A stretch of 64,000 nt of DNA from Desulfovibrio desulfuricans (GTDB lineage Bacteria > Desulfobacterota > Desulfovibrionia > Desulfovibrionales > Desulfovibrionaceae). Where the stretch lies: positions 156,954 through 220,953 of the forward strand of contig NZ_JANFYZ010000002.1 of the NCBI RefSeq assembly GCF_024460775.1, written 5' to 3'. A model generated the notes under the pieces. That model ran no database searches. It was not told the origin of the DNA and saw only the letters and a program-made list of their open reading frames with translations. The position numbers and the translations under genes are program-made. Of this stretch, positions 44,589-54,935 are shown piece by piece (position 1 is the first letter of the stretch; every line of letters begins with the position of its first letter).

Positions 44589-47111
44589 TTAGTTGGCAAC
44601 GATGTTGACCAGTTTGCCGGGGACCACCACCACCTTGCGCACGGTCAGGCCGTCAATGTGGCGCTGCACCGAGGAATCTGCCAGTGCGGCCTGTTCCATG
44701 GCGGCTTTGTCGGCGGCTGCGGGTATCTGCACCGTGCCGCGCAGCTTGCCGTTGACCTGAAGGGCCACGGTGAGCATGTCCTGAACGGTAGCGGCATCGT
44801 CCCATTTGGGCAGAAGTTCGCTGGCAAGCTGGGTGCCGTGCCCCAGATGCTGCCAGAGTTCTTCGCAAACATGGGGCGTGATGGGCGAAAGCAGCGTAAG
44901 CACGGAGGCCATGGCCGACGAGAATACGCGGCGGTCGCCTTCCGTGGCGCCAAGCTTTTCGCGCGAAAGATACATGGCGTTGACCAGTTCCATTACAGCG
45001 GCAATAGCCGTGTTGAACTGGAAGCGGTCGCCCATGTCTTCGCTGCATTTCTTGACCGTAAGGTGTTCGCGGCGGCGCAGGTCGCGGGCTTCCTCGCTCT
45101 GAGCGTCCTCAGCCGTGGACTGGCAGGCCTTGAGGGGCAGCAGACGGTCTTTTTCTTCATCAAAAAGACGCCACACGCGGCCAATAAAGCGCGACGCGCC
45201 TTCGATGCCAGAATCCGACCAGTCAAAGTCGCGTTCGGCCGGCGCGGCAAAGAGGCAGAACAAGCGCACCGTATCCGCGCCATACTTGGCGATCATGTCG
45301 GAAGGCGCAACAACGTTGCCCTTGGATTTGGACATCTTGCTGCCGTCTTTCAGCACCATGCCCTGGGTGAGCAGGTTGGCGAAAGGCTCGTTGAGTTCGG
45401 CAGGGAAAAAGCCCAGATCGCGCAGCACCTTGGTGAAAAAGCGCGAATAGAGCAGATGCAGGATGGCGTGTTCCACGCCGCCGATGTACTGGTCAACGGG
45501 CAGCCAGTACTTGAGGGCCTCCGTGTCAAAGGGGCCATCTTCCTTGCGGGCGCTGGTGTAGCGGGCGAAATACCACGAGGATTCCACAAAGGTATCCATT
45601 GTGTCGGTTTCGCGCCGGGCGGTCCCGCCGCACTTGGGGCAGGTGCACGAGGCAAATTCCGGCGTTTCCGGCAGGGGAGAGCGCCCGTCTTCGCGGATTT
45701 TCACGTCCATGGGCAGCAGCACGGGCAGGTTTTCTTCCTTTTCAGGCACCACGCCGCACTTGTCGCAGTAAATAACGGGGATGGGCGCGCCCCAGTAGCG
45801 CTGGCGCGAAATGTTCCAGTCGCGCAGGCGGAACTGAGTGGTGGCCTTGCCCTTGCCGTCCTTTTCCAGCGCCTGAGCCACGGCCTTTTTGCCGTCCTCA
45901 TTGGCGGTGCCGTCAAAGGGGCCGGAATTAACCATGAAACCTTCAGCTGTATAAGCTTCGGTCAAGGTTTCAGGATCAATCTGCTCATCCTTGGGGCTGA
46001 TGACCACGCGCAGGGGCAGGCCGTATTTGCGGGCAAACTCAAAATCGCGCTGGTCGTGCGCGGGCACGCCCATAACCGCGCCAGTGCCGTAATCAGCCAG
46101 AACGAAGTTGCCCAGCCACAGCGGCACGCGCTGCCCGGTAAAGGGATGCACGGCGTAGGCACCGGTGAAGATACCTTCTTTTTCCAGCGAATCGGACTGG
46201 CGGTCGATGCGGTCCATATTGCGGATGCGATCAACAAAGGCGCGTACTTCATCGGCTTTTTCATAGCCTTCAATGAGCTTTTCCACCAGCGGATGCTCGG
46301 GGGCCAGCGTCATGAATGTCACGCCAAAGAGCGTGTCGGGCCGCGTGGTGAACACGTCTATGCCCGTGACGCCTTCTGCCTTGAGGGCCGCGTTTTCCAG
46401 ACCAAAAGTGATGGCCGCGCCCGTGGATTTGCCAATCCAGTTGCGCTGCATGGCGATAACGCGGTCGGGCCAGTCGCCTTCAAGGCTTTGCAGGTCTTGC
46501 AGCAGTTCATCGCCGTAGGCCGTGATCTTGAGGAACCACTGGGTCAGATCCTTCTGCTCCACGCGGCTGTCGCAGCGCCAGCAAAGGCCATCGACAACCT
46601 GCTCGTTGGCGAGCACCGTGTGGCACGAGGGGCACCAGTTCTGCGCCGCCTTTTTGCGGTACACGAGCCCTTTTTCCAGCAGGCGCAAAAAGAACATCTG
46701 CTCCCAGCGGTAATATTCGGGGCGGCAGGTAGCGATTTCGCGATCCCAGTCATAGGAATAACCCAGGCGCTTCAGTTGCGCCCTCATGTTGTCTATGTTG
46801 GCGTAGGTCCATTTGGCGGGATGGGTATTGTTCTTGATGGCCGCGTTTTCCGCAGGCAGACCAAAGGCGTCCCAGCCCATAGGGTGCAATACGTTGAAGC
46901 CCAGCATGCGCTTGCTGCGCGCCACCACATCGCCAATGGCGTAGTTGCGCACATGGCCCATATGGATATTGCCCGAAGGATAGGGGAACATTTCAAGCAC
47001 ATAATACTTGGGCTTGTTGCTCTTGTGGGTGCAGGCAAAAGCGTTTTCGGCCTGCCAGCGAGACTGCCACTTTTCTTCGATAGCTTGCGGATTATAGCGT
47101 TCGTGCGTCAT
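44589..47111 (-). CDS. leuS: Leucyl-tRNA synthetase
   Basis: This 840-residue class I synthetase has the HIGH motif as [10 protein letters not shown] near residue 44, a large CP1 editing domain, and KMSKS in [11 protein letters not shown]. The C-terminal anticodon-binding domain ends with [15 protein letters not shown]. It charges tRNA-Leu. It lies 14 bases after nusB in a translation-linked cluster. Confidence 0.98.
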   Translation of the reverse strand: MTHERYNPQAIEEKWQSRWQAENAFACTHKSNKPKYYVLEMFPYPSGNIHMGHVRNYAIGDVVARSKRMLGFNVLHPMGWDAFGLPAENAAIKNNTHPAKWTYANIDNMRAQLKRLGYSYDWDREIATCRPEYYRWEQMFFLRLLEKGLVYRKKAAQNWCPSCHTVLANEQVVDGLCWRCDSRVEQKDLTQWFLKITAYGDELLQDLQSLEGDWPDRVIAMQRNWIGKSTGAAITFGLENAALKAEGVTGIDVFTTRPDTLFGVTFMTLAPEHPLVEKLIEGYEKADEVRAFVDRIRNMDRIDRQSDSLEKEGIFTGAYAVHPFTGQRVPLWLGNFVLADYGTGAVMGVPAHDQRDFEFARKYGLPLRVVISPKDEQIDPETLTEAYTAEGFMVNSGPFDGTANEDGKKAVAQALEKDGKGKATTQFRLRDWNISRQRYWGAPIPVIYCDKCGVVPEKEENLPVLLPMDVKIREDGRSPLPETPEFASCTCPKCGGTARRETDTMDTFVESSWYFARYTSARKEDGPFDTEALKYWLPVDQYIGGVEHAILHLLYSRFFTKVLRDLGFFPAELNEPFANLLTQGMVLKDGSKMSKSKGNVVAPSDMIAKYGADTVRLFCLFAAPAERDFDWSDSGIEGASRFIGRVWRLFDEEKDRLLPLKACQSTAEDAQSEEARDLRRREHLTVKKCSEDMGDRFQFNTAIAAVMELVNAMYLSREKLGATEGDRRVFSSAMASVLTLLSPITPHVCEELWQHLGHGTQLASELLPKWDDAATVQDMLTVALQVNGKLRGTVQIPAAADKAAMEQAALADSSVQRHIDGLTVRKVVVVPGKLVNIVAN

Positions 47112-47125
47112 GGGGCTTTACCGGA

Positions 47126-47623
47126 TTACTCGGATATGGTTGAAGGATCGGCAGCGGGCCGGGAGATTCCGCCGGTTTCCAGAGCCTTGGCCACGGCATC
47201 AAGAATGCCGTTGATAAAGCTCTTGGCGTTGCCTTCGCCAAACTGGCGGCTGAGTTCCAGCGCCTCGTTGATGGCAACCTTGGGCGGCACATCATTGCGG
47301 TACATGATCTCAAAAACGGCAAGGCGCAGCAGGGTCAGCTCCACGCGGCCCATGCGGTCTACGCGCCAGTTGCGCGAAAAATTGCTGATGGACGCATCAA
47401 GCTCATCGCTCTTGCTCCAAACGCCTGCCACCAGTTCCCAGGCAAAGCCCGAGGGATGGCTGGGCGGTTCCTGACCTTCCCAGCGGGCAAGATAGTCCGG
47501 AGAAATGCGAAAGATGCGCCGCAGATCGTCAATATCACGGGCCGGGGTGAAGGAAAGGCCGTACAGGACCTGAAAGGCCAGTTCGCGTTCGCCACGGCGG
47601 GTGGCTGATTTGCCTTTTGCCAT
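47126..47623 (-). CDS. nusB: Transcription antitermination factor NusB
   Basis: This 165-residue helical protein is of the NusB family: RRGERELAFQVLYGL at the N-terminus, DRMGRVELTLLRLAVFEIMYRNDVP split by the conserved Arg-Met region, VAINEALELSRQFG and SFINGILD near the C-terminus. It binds boxA RNA with NusE in rRNA antitermination. It lies 3 bases after ribH, an arrangement also seen in many bacteria. Confidence 0.94.
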   Translation of the reverse strand: MAKGKSATRRGERELAFQVLYGLSFTPARDIDDLRRIFRISPDYLARWEGQEPPSHPSGFAWELVAGVWSKSDELDASISNFSRNWRVDRMGRVELTLLRLAVFEIMYRNDVPPKVAINEALELSRQFGEGNAKSFINGILDAVAKALETGGISRPAADPSTISE

Positions 47624-47626
47624 GGG

Positions 47627-48097
47627 TTACAACTGCTCCATAACGCGGATGGTTTCCAGCATGGCTGCCGCAGCTTCCACGCCCTTGTTGCCGCCCTTGG
47701 AACCGGCGCGTTCAATGGCCTGTTCAATGGTGTCGCAGGTCAGCAGACCAAAACCGATGGGGACGCCGGAGTGCATCATGGCCTGGGCAATGCCCTTGCT
47801 GGCCTCGGCGCACACGTAGTCAAAGTGGGGGGTGCCGCCGCGAATAACCGCGCCAAGCGCCAACACGCCGTCATACTTGCCGGAATTGACCAGCTTCTGG
47901 CAGACCAGCGGCATTTCGAATGCGCCGGGAATACGCACAATGGTGATATTGGCGGTATCAAGGCCGTGACGTTCCAGATAATCCTGCGCGCCGCCCACAA
48001 GGCGATCTACGATAAAATCGTTGAACCGGGTGGCCACAATGGCGATCTTGAGACCCTTGGCGTCCAACTGTCCGGCGATGGTGGTAACAGTGCTCAT
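47627..48097 (-). CDS. ribH: 6,7-dimethyl-8-ribityllumazine synthase
   Basis: This 156-residue protein has [16 protein letters not shown], the phosphate and substrate loop [27 protein letters not shown] and [12 protein letters not shown], all typical of lumazine synthase. It joins the pyrimidine intermediate to dihydroxybutanone phosphate, the step before riboflavin. The ribA/ribB enzyme that supplies the butanone phosphate is not in this cluster. Confidence 0.97.
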   Translation of the reverse strand: MSTVTTIAGQLDAKGLKIAIVATRFNDFIVDRLVGGAQDYLERHGLDTANITIVRIPGAFEMPLVCQKLVNSGKYDGVLALGAVIRGGTPHFDYVCAEASKGIAQAMMHSGVPIGFGLLTCDTIEQAIERAGSKGGNKGVEAAAAMLETIRVMEQL

Positions 48098-48171
48098 GGC
48101 AACTCCTTGGCGCGTTGGCGCAAGTGCCCGCGCTAACGCGTTTTTTGTAATATTTCTGTAAGCGGAAATGT

Positions 48172-48852
48172 TCAGATAAAGCCGTTGCGCAAGAGCATCT
48201 CGCGGCTCAACCCGCTGGTCTGCGCGGCGGCAGTTTGCTCTGCCGCGCTCTTGCCGCCGGGAGCCCAGGCCCCCAAAAGGCTGCGCACATATTTGCCAAT
48301 GAGGTCGGTTTCCATATTCACCAGAGTTCCCGGCCGCCAGTTGCGCATTGTGGTGCGCTTCTGGGTATCGGGAATGATGTTAACCTCAAGAAAATCAGGC
48401 CCGCAATCATTGATGGTAAGGCTGATGCCGTCAAGGGCCACAGAGCCCTTGGCAATGACCTCCACCCCATATTCCTTGGGAAAGGCAATACGGCAACACA
48501 GGGACTGCCCCGCGCCCGTAACGCTGCGCACCGTGGCAAGACAATCCACATGCCCGCTCACCAGGTGCCCGCCAAGCCGGTCGCCCAGGGCCAGCGCCCG
48601 CTCCATGTTCACGCTGTCGCCAGTCTTGAGCCTGCCCAGCGTGGTGCGCGAGAGGGTTTCTGTGGAGGCATAGGCTGTGAACACCCCCTCGCCGTGGGTT
48701 TCCACCGAAAGGCATGCGCCGTTGACGGCAATGGATTCGCCATCGACGATGGAGGGCAGACTGAACAGGGGGCGCAGGGTGAACCTGCGTTCCGTGCCGG
48801 TGTCGCGCAGGGCGAGAACCTCGCCCTGGCCCTGGATAATGCCGGTGAACAT
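48172..48852 (-). CDS. ribE: Riboflavin synthase alpha chain
   Basis: This 226-residue protein is made of two lumazine-binding halves: [12 protein letters not shown] with VNGACLSV in the first, and GHLVSGHVD with [11 protein letters not shown] in the second. It dismutates two lumazine molecules to riboflavin. The C-terminal tail is Ala/Gln-rich. It lies 9 bases after ribD. Confidence 0.96.
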   Translation of the reverse strand: MFTGIIQGQGEVLALRDTGTERRFTLRPLFSLPSIVDGESIAVNGACLSVETHGEGVFTAYASTETLSRTTLGRLKTGDSVNMERALALGDRLGGHLVSGHVDCLATVRSVTGAGQSLCCRIAFPKEYGVEVIAKGSVALDGISLTINDCGPDFLEVNIIPDTQKRTTMRNWRPGTLVNMETDLIGKYVRSLLGAWAPGGKSAAEQTAAAQTSGLSREMLLRNGFI

Positions 48853-48861
48853 GCGCCCGCC

Positions 48862-50004
48862 CTATGCCTTGGCGGCTTCAAGAGGCCGCAAGTGAATGTG
48901 AATGTCTTCGCCGCACAGGTGCGTATTGCTCACGCGCATGCGCAGGGCTTCTTCCAGGCTCAGGGGCGCGCGGCCGGAAAAGAGCGGCAGGGCGTCTTCG
49001 TCGCCCAGAATCATGGGCGCGAGGTGCAGGCGGAAGTCGTCCACAAGGCCGGCTTCCAGCAGGCTCAGGGCCAGATGCCCGCCGCCTTCGCAAAGCATGT
49101 AGGGGCAGTGCAGTTCTTCCCACACTGCACGCAGCAGATTGGGAAAGTCCGGCCCGCCGTGCATGCCGGGGCCAAGCGCCAGAACCCTCACGCCGATGTC
49201 GCGCAGGGCCTTGGCCGTGGTGGAGGCCGCCGCAGCGGGCGAAACCATGAAAACTGTCTGTTCCGGGCGGTCTTTCAGCAGGTGAAAATCCGCATCGGGC
49301 TGGGGCAGGCGTGAGGTAAGCACGCAGGCCAGAGGTTGCGGCCCGGCATTTTCGCCCCGCACGGTAAGCTGCGGATTGTCAGTGCGAAAGGTGCCGCCGC
49401 CCACAAGGATAGCGCCGCCGCACAGGCCGATGCCCGCGCGCAGTTCCTGCACTTCTTCTCTGGATTTATCGCAGCTTATCCATTTGGACTGGCCCTTGCG
49501 GGTGGCGATGCGTCCGTCAAGGGTGGCGGCCATTTTCAGCATTACGTAGGGGCGCTTGTGCTGCTGCCAGATCAGAAAATCGGCCACAAGATCGCGGCAT
49601 TCCTGCTCGCAGACGCCTTCAATCACCTCAACGCCGCTTTCGCGCAGCTGGCAAGCGCCGCCGCAGGCCACAGGATTGACGTCCGCAAGGCCTACGACCA
49701 CCTTTTTGATGCCCGCAGCCTTGATGGCTTCGGTGCAGGGTGGCGTTTTGCCCTGATGGCAGCAAGGTTCAAGCGTGACAACCAGAGTGCACTCCGCCGG
49801 ATTTACGCCGTGCGAGGCCGCATCCTTGATGCAGTCCACTTCTGCATGATCCTCTCCGGCGGCGTGGTGCCAGCCCCGAGCCACGATCTGCCCATCGCGC
49901 ACCAGTACCGCCCCCACCGTGGGGTTGGGGCAGGCATGCCACCGACCTTGTTCTGCAAGGTCAATGGCTTCACGCATAAAGGGAACAAAATCCAGTTCAG
50001 ACAT
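48862..50004 (-). CDS. ribD: Bifunctional riboflavin biosynthesis protein RibD
   Basis: This 380-residue two-domain enzyme has an N-terminal deaminase with the zinc motif HAEVDCI and [12 protein letters not shown], and a C-terminal reductase domain with [19 protein letters not shown] and [13 protein letters not shown]. It converts the pyrimidine from GTP in two steps. It overlaps the dCMP deaminase gene by eight bases, which suggests coupled translation. Confidence 0.96.
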   Translation of the reverse strand: MSELDFVPFMREAIDLAEQGRWHACPNPTVGAVLVRDGQIVARGWHHAAGEDHAEVDCIKDAASHGVNPAECTLVVTLEPCCHQGKTPPCTEAIKAAGIKKVVVGLADVNPVACGGACQLRESGVEVIEGVCEQECRDLVADFLIWQQHKRPYVMLKMAATLDGRIATRKGQSKWISCDKSREEVQELRAGIGLCGGAILVGGGTFRTDNPQLTVRGENAGPQPLACVLTSRLPQPDADFHLLKDRPEQTVFMVSPAAAASTTAKALRDIGVRVLALGPGMHGGPDFPNLLRAVWEELHCPYMLCEGGGHLALSLLEAGLVDDFRLHLAPMILGDEDALPLFSGRAPLSLEEALRMRVSNTHLCGEDIHIHLRPLEAAKA

Positions 50005-50488
50005 GGTAGTCTACTCCGGCTTGGGCGCTGATAACAGGCGGTGCAAAATCCAGCTTTTCCATAATGACCCCGGCTTCCTTGAGCATCTGCTCCGCAAGCT
50101 CGTCAGGGTAATATTCCGCATAATAAATGTGGCGTATGCCGCAATTTATCAACATTTTGCTGCACAGCACGCAAGGGTGCGTCGTGCAATAAATCTCTGC
50201 GCCACTGATATTGATGCCATGCACAGCAGCCTGAATAATGACATTCTGCTCCGCATGCAGCCCCCGGCATATTTCATGCCTCTGCCCCGAAGGAATGCCC
50301 ATCTGCGTGCGCAGACACCCCACCTCAAGACAGTGCGGAACCCCCGCCGGAGCCCCGTTGTATCCCGTGGCTAAAATGCGCTTGTCCTTAACCGCCACCG
50401 CACCCACCTTGCGCCGCGTACACGTAGAACGCCCGCTCACCAGGTACGTGATGTTCATAAAATATTCCGGCCACGGCATTCGCTGCAT
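49997..50488 (-). CDS. Deoxycytidylate deaminase (dCMP deaminase, ComEB-like)
   Basis: This 163-residue protein of the zinc cytidine deaminase superfamily has the Glu and zinc His in [15 protein letters not shown] and the two zinc Cys in [11 protein letters not shown]. The early [20 protein letters not shown] is typical of dCMP deaminases, which make dUMP for dTMP synthesis. It begins a unit that continues into ribD, ribE and ribH, so nucleotide and flavin genes are linked here. Confidence 0.92.
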   Translation of the reverse strand: MQRMPWPEYFMNITYLVSGRSTCTRRKVGAVAVKDKRILATGYNGAPAGVPHCLEVGCLRTQMGIPSGQRHEICRGLHAEQNVIIQAAVHGINISGAEIYCTTHPCVLCSKMLINCGIRHIYYAEYYPDELAEQMLKEAGVIMEKLDFAPPVISAQAGVDYHV

Positions 50489-50554
50489 AACACACCCATA
50501 TGTTGATTGGTGGTAGTGTACAGGCGGCTGGTGAAAATGCCAAGTTGCCTGTCG

Positions 50555-50604
50555 GGCTATTTTGCCGTGATGCTGCGTCAGGCAGCACTTGCGATTCCGG
50601 TCGC
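50555..50604. repeat. 50-base direct repeat, copy 1
   Basis: It begins GGCTATTTTGCCGTGATGCT and ends TTCCGGTCGC. It differs from copy 2 (50815-50864) at two positions by eye. Confidence 0.85.
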
Positions 50605-50814
50605 GTACCAGAGCGCAATTTCGCTCTGAAATTGTGCTGACGGTTGCGCCAGCAGGCGTCCGCCACGGAGGCGCCAGCGCGGTTTACCCGCGGGGTTAAG
50701 CGCCAGAGGGGCGTCTTGACCGCAAAAAAAAGTGCATCCGCTCCCATCACCGCGCCCTTGCCTTCCTTGCCTGACGTCAAAATATCCGCGACAGGCAGGG
50801 CCGAGGCTATTTTG

Positions 50815-50864
50815 CCGTGATGCTGCGTCAGGCAGCGCTTGCGGTTCCGGTCGCCCACTGCATC
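50815..50864. repeat. 50-base direct repeat, copy 2
   Basis: This copy matches copy 1 at 48 of 50 bases, 260 bases downstream of it. Each copy also contains a GCTGCGTCAGGCAGC inverted repeat, so it may fold as RNA. Confidence 0.85.
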
Positions 50865-50986
50865 GGCAGTGCAGTCTTGCTGTGAAACAGCAGTTTTTAT
50901 CTGCCTGTCCGCGCAAGGCAAAGCCCCTGTTTTTCTCAAAACCGGGGCTTTGTCAAAGGGGGCGCAGCCCCTCTATGATTATATCT

Positions 50987-51048
50987 GGCGGTTTTTCCGG
51001 CACCAGCCCCGAAGTTGCCTGCGGGGGCGAGGCGTCAGAAAAACCGCC
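50987..51048. terminator. Inverted repeat downstream of glyA
   Basis: GGCGGTTTTTC (50987-50997) and its exact complement (51038-51048) lie 15 bases after the glyA stop, around a 40-base loop that has its own GCCCC/GGGGC pairing. It is probably the glyA terminator. Confidence 0.55.
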
Positions 51049-51062
51049 CGAAAATCAGCCCG

Positions 51063-52301
51063 TTACCAGGCGAATAGCGGGAACTGACGAGCAAATTCTT
51101 CAACGTTCTTGCTGATCTTTTCAAGAGCGGCGGCGTCCTCGCGTTTTTCAATAGCCTCTACGATGAATGCGCCCACGGTGCGCATGTCGTCTTCCTTCAT
51201 GCCGCGCGTGGTCAGGGCCGCAGTGCCAAGACGCACACCCGAGGTCACAAAGGGCGAGCGGGTTTCAAAGGGCACAGTGTTCTTGTTGACGGTGATGCCC
51301 GCCTGATCAAGTGCGTGTTCCGCATCCTTGCCCGTGACGTCCTTGTTGGTCAGGTCAACCAGCATCAGGTGGTTGTCCGTGCCGCCGGAGACAAGGTCGT
51401 ACCCGGCATCCATAAGATACTTGGCAAGCACGGCGGCGTTGGTCACCACGCGCTGCTGGTACGTTTTGAACGCGGGGCGCAGGGCTTCGCCAAAAGCCAC
51501 GGCCTTGGCCGCAATGACGTGCATGAGGGGGCCGCCCTGAATGCCGGGGAAAATCTGGCTGTTCAGGGTTTTTCCCATGTCTTCTGTAGAAAGAATCATG
51601 CCGCCACGGGGGCCGCGCAGGGTTTTGTGCGTGGTCGTGGTGGTGATGTGTGCGTAAGAAAGCGGGCTCTGGTGCAGACCGGCGGCCACAAGGCCAGCGA
51701 TGTGCGCCATATCCACCACCAGCTTGGCGCCGACTTCGTCAGCGATCTGGCGGAAACGGGCAAAGTCGATGGCGCGGGGGTAGGCGCTTGCACCGGCAAC
51801 AATGGCGTTGGGCTTGTGCTCTCGGGCCAGGGCGGCGACTTCGTCATAGTCTATGCGGCCCGTCTCGCGCTGCACGCCGTAAGAAACGATGTTGAACAGG
51901 CGGCCAGAAAAGTTCACCGGGCTGCCGTGGGTGAGGTGCCCGCCGTGCGAAAGGTTCATGCCCAGAATGGTGTCGCCGGGCTTTAGAAAAGCGAGGTAGG
52001 CGGCCATGTTGGCCTGCGAGCCGGAGTGCGGCTGCACGTTCACGTATTCGCAGTTGAAAAGCTGCTTGGCGCGATCCTGAGCCAGGGTTTCGGCCATATC
52101 CACATATTCGCAGCCGCCGTAGTAGCGCTTGCCGGGATAGCCTTCGGCGTACTTGTGGGTAAGTACGCTGCCTTGCGCTTCGCGCACGGCGCGGGAAACA
52201 AAGTTTTCAGAAGCGATGAGCTCAAGTTTGCTCATCTGACGGTCGGATTCAAGCGTGATGGCTCGCGCCAGTTCCGGGTCTTGCAGCAGGATTTCGTCCA
52301 T
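51063..52301 (-). CDS. glyA: Serine hydroxymethyltransferase
   Basis: This 412-residue PLP enzyme has the cofactor Lys in [14 protein letters not shown] near residue 226, plus [16 protein letters not shown] and [12 protein letters not shown] (the conserved Asp-His). It interconverts serine and glycine and feeds one-carbon units to folate. It lies 92 bases after fabF. Confidence 0.98.
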   Translation of the reverse strand: MDEILLQDPELARAITLESDRQMSKLELIASENFVSRAVREAQGSVLTHKYAEGYPGKRYYGGCEYVDMAETLAQDRAKQLFNCEYVNVQPHSGSQANMAAYLAFLKPGDTILGMNLSHGGHLTHGSPVNFSGRLFNIVSYGVQRETGRIDYDEVAALAREHKPNAIVAGASAYPRAIDFARFRQIADEVGAKLVVDMAHIAGLVAAGLHQSPLSYAHITTTTTHKTLRGPRGGMILSTEDMGKTLNSQIFPGIQGGPLMHVIAAKAVAFGEALRPAFKTYQQRVVTNAAVLAKYLMDAGYDLVSGGTDNHLMLVDLTNKDVTGKDAEHALDQAGITVNKNTVPFETRSPFVTSGVRLGTAALTTRGMKEDDMRTVGAFIVEAIEKREDAAALEKISKNVEEFARQFPLFAW

Positions 52302-52323
52302 GACGTCGCATCCTTTTGAAATG

Positions 52324-52349
52324 TTCTGCCCGCCACAACGGCGGGCAGA
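52324..52349. terminator. Hairpin between fabF and glyA
   Basis: TCTGCCCGCC and its complement form a 10-bp stem with a short loop, in the 92-base gap between fabF and glyA. There is no T run, so it may only modulate read-through. Confidence 0.5.
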
Positions 52350-52393
52350 TGATTATCAAACGGGGAGGGCAGAGGCCGAGTAAAAACTGTCGG

Positions 52394-53641
52394 CTACTGT
52401 TGCCACTTCTTGAAGATCACGCTGGCGTTGGTGCCGCCAAAGCCGAAGGAGTTGCACATGGCGTATTCGCAGGCGATGTGCTTGGAGCCGTCGGCCATGT
52501 AATCGAGATCACATGCGGGATCGGGGTTTTCAAGGTTAATGGTGCCGGGCAGCATTTCGTCATGCAGGGCAAGGGCCGTGAAGACGGATTCAATGCCGCC
52601 AGCCGCGCCGAGCAGGTGCCCGGTCATGGATTTGGTGGCCGAAATCTTGACCTTCTTGGCATGCGCGCCAAAAACGGTCTTGATGGCCTTGGTTTCCGTG
52701 CTGTCGTTCAGCATGGTGGACGTGGCGTGGGCATTGATGTGACCAATGGCCGAAGCATCAATGCCAGCTTCGCGCAGGGCGTTCTGCATGGCGCGGGCCA
52801 TGCCTTCGCCGTCGTCGCGGGGGGCGGTCATGTGGTAGGCATCGCCAGACGCGCCGTAACCCACCATTTCCGCATAAATTTTTGCGCCGCGCGCCTGCGC
52901 GGATTCCAGCGTTTCCAGCAGCAGCAGGCCAGCGCCTTCGCCGATGACAAAGCCATCGCGATTCGCGTCAAAGGGGCGGGATGCGCGGGCAGGTTCATCG
53001 TTGAACTGCGTGGAAAGGGCCTTGAGAGCCGTAAATCCGGCCACGCCCAGAGGCGTAACCGTAGCTTCAACACCGCCGGAAATAACTGCGGTCGCGCGGC
53101 CCAGAACCATTTCGCTGTAGGCGGTGCCAAGAGCGTGGATGGCAGAGGCGCAGGCCGTGGTGGTGACGATGTTCGAGCCCTTGGCGCCGGTGAAGATGGA
53201 AATCTGTCCCGGCCCCATGTTGGAAATCAGCATGGGGATCATGAAGGGCGAAATTTTGTGGGGGCCGGATTCCAGCAGCTTGGCGTGGTATGTTTCGATG
53301 GTGTGCAGACCGCCCAGGCCGATACCGAGGATCACGCCCGTATCGTAGGCGTTGGCATCGGTGATTTCGTACTTGGAGTCTTCAAGCAGCATCTTGGCAG
53401 AGGCCACTGCAAACTGGGTAAAGCGATCCATGCGCCGAGCCTGCTTCATGGGCATATAGTCTTCGGCGACAAAGTTTTTCACTTCACCGGCAATGCGGGA
53501 ATCGTAGGCGGAGGCGTCAAAAAGCGTGATGGGCGCGATGCCCGACTCGCCTGCGAGCAGTTTTTTCCAGGTGCTCTCAATATCATTGGCGAGGGGCGTA
53601 ACGCCGCCTATGCCGGTGATTACTACGCGGGGACGGGTCAT
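52394..53641 (-). CDS. fabF: 3-oxoacyl-ACP synthase II (FabF)
   Basis: This 415-residue condensing enzyme has the Cys-His-His triad: VTTTACASAIHALG (Cys), GHINAHATST (His) and SMTGHLLGAAGG (His). It extends acyl-ACP with malonyl-ACP. The ATG at 53641 follows AAAGGAG and gives MTRPRVVITGIGGVTPL; the longer frame lacks support. It follows acpP in the fatty-acid cluster. Confidence 0.97.
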   Translation of the reverse strand: MTRPRVVITGIGGVTPLANDIESTWKKLLAGESGIAPITLFDASAYDSRIAGEVKNFVAEDYMPMKQARRMDRFTQFAVASAKMLLEDSKYEITDANAYDTGVILGIGLGGLHTIETYHAKLLESGPHKISPFMIPMLISNMGPGQISIFTGAKGSNIVTTTACASAIHALGTAYSEMVLGRATAVISGGVEATVTPLGVAGFTALKALSTQFNDEPARASRPFDANRDGFVIGEGAGLLLLETLESAQARGAKIYAEMVGYGASGDAYHMTAPRDDGEGMARAMQNALREAGIDASAIGHINAHATSTMLNDSTETKAIKTVFGAHAKKVKISATKSMTGHLLGAAGGIESVFTALALHDEMLPGTINLENPDPACDLDYMADGSKHIACEYAMCNSFGFGGTNASVIFKKWQQ

Positions 53642-53702
53642 GCATGCTCCTTTGAGGCGGGGGGCAGACCCCCCCGCGCTGCATATACTATAACAAGCGC
53701 TA

Positions 53703-53936
53703 TTACTGCTTGTTTTCGATGTAGCTGATGGCATCCTGAACTTTCAGGATCTTCTGGGCGTCGTCATCGGCGATTTCGATGTCGAATTCTTCTTCCATGG
53801 CCATGATCAGTTCGGTCAGGTCAAGGGAGTCGGCGCCGAGGTCTTCCACGAAGGAAGCTTCGGGCTTCACTTCTTCAGCGGTCACGCCGAGTTGGTCAAT
53901 GATGATTTTTGTAACTTTTTCAGTAACGTCAGACAT
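53703..53936 (-). CDS. acpP: Acyl carrier protein
   Basis: This 77-residue acidic protein carries the phosphopantetheine Ser in [20 protein letters not shown]. It is the chain carrier in fatty-acid synthesis and lies between fabG and fabF. Confidence 0.98.
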   Translation of the reverse strand: MSDVTEKVTKIIIDQLGVTAEEVKPEASFVEDLGADSLDLTELIMAMEEEFDIEIADDDAQKILKVQDAISYIENKQ

Positions 53937-54005
53937 GGTATCCTCCAGATAAATTAGTGGTCTGCTTAACCCCGGCCCTGGCCGGGTGTCTTCCGTAGTA
54001 AATGC

Positions 54006-54770
54006 CTAGCAGTACATGCCGCCGTTCACTCCCAGCACCTGCCCGGTGATGTAGGCCGCTTTGTCCGAGGCAAGAAAAGCCACGGCCTCTGCCACATCTT
54101 CGGCGCTGCCCATGCGTCTGAGCGGGATGCTGTCTGTGTAGCTCGCCCGCACGTCGTCACTGAGTGTCGCGGTCATGTCCGTTTCGATAAAACCCGGCGT
54201 TACGGCGTTAACCGTAATCTGGCGGGCGGCCAGTTCTTTGGCGCAGGACTTGGTAAGCCCCAAGAGGGCGGCTTTGGCCGAAGCGTAGTTGGCCTGCCCC
54301 GCGTTGCCCATCTGCCCCACCACGGAAGAAATATTAACGATGCGCCCCTTGCGGGACTTGCTCATGATTTTTGCGGCTTCGCGCGTGCAGACGAACGCGC
54401 CGCGAAGGTTGACGGCAATAACGCGGTCGAAGTCTTCGTCCTTCATGCGTATAAGAACGCCGTCCTTGGTGATGCCGGCATTATTGACCAGCACCGCAAG
54501 ATCAACCTTGTCCTTGATCTGGGTGGCGAAAAAAGTGGCCACAGCCTCGCTGTTGCTGACATCAAGCGCAAAGGCCTGGGCCTTGCCGCCAGCTGCGCAG
54601 ATGTCGGCAGCGACTTTTTCCGCTTCTTCGGGTTTGCTGACGTAGGTGAGAAATACCTGAAAGCCGTCACGGGCAAGGGTTTGGGCAATGGCCCGGCCAA
54701 TGCCGCGCGAACCGCCGGTAACCAGGGCTGTCGGCAGTCCGGCTGCAGGGGAGGATTGCGCTGTGCTCAT
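54006..54770 (-). CDS. fabG: 3-oxoacyl-ACP reductase FabG
   Basis: This 254-residue short-chain dehydrogenase has TGGSRGIGRAIA for NADPH binding, NNAGIT, the Ser in NISSVVGQMGNAGQ and YASAK with the catalytic Tyr and Lys. The C-terminus ends YITGQVLGVNGGMYC. It reduces the keto group in each elongation round. It sits between fabH and acpP. Confidence 0.96.
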   Translation of the reverse strand: MSTAQSSPAAGLPTALVTGGSRGIGRAIAQTLARDGFQVFLTYVSKPEEAEKVAADICAAGGKAQAFALDVSNSEAVATFFATQIKDKVDLAVLVNNAGITKDGVLIRMKDEDFDRVIAVNLRGAFVCTREAAKIMSKSRKGRIVNISSVVGQMGNAGQANYASAKAALLGLTKSCAKELAARQITVNAVTPGFIETDMTATLSDDVRASYTDSIPLRRMGSAEDVAEAVAFLASDKAAYITGQVLGVNGGMYC

Positions 54771-54935
54771 GCTTGTATCGCCTTTGTCTGAGTCCTGTAA
54801 AAAAAGGAGACCGTATCCCGTGGATCGCCTTTTTGCGTTAATTTTGCAGCGGCGCTGCCCGGCTTACGGCCTGGCCTGACTGAAATTCAGTATACATGGC
54901 GCTGTGCTGCGGGGCAATCCCGCAGGCGCATTGCC

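Larger units (their letters stand above)
50489..51062. other. Intergenic region between glyA and the dCMP deaminase gene
   Basis: This 574-base gap has no supported gene. It contains two copies of a 50-base direct repeat (listed separately), an AAAGCCCC inverted repeat (50920-50951) that may be a terminator, and a GGCGGTTTTTC inverted repeat (50987-51048). Frames across it have no family features. No FMN riboswitch pattern is visible ahead of the riboflavin genes. Confidence 0.6.

Noticed and set aside
44658..47474. A 938-codon open frame opposite leuS and part of nusB
   Set aside because: Long antisense frames are common in GC-rich DNA; leuS on the minus strand has complete synthetase motifs.
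50388..50939. A 183-codon minus-strand frame across the repeat-containing gap
   Set aside because: It spans two copies of a direct repeat and overlaps the dCMP deaminase gene; its translation looks random.
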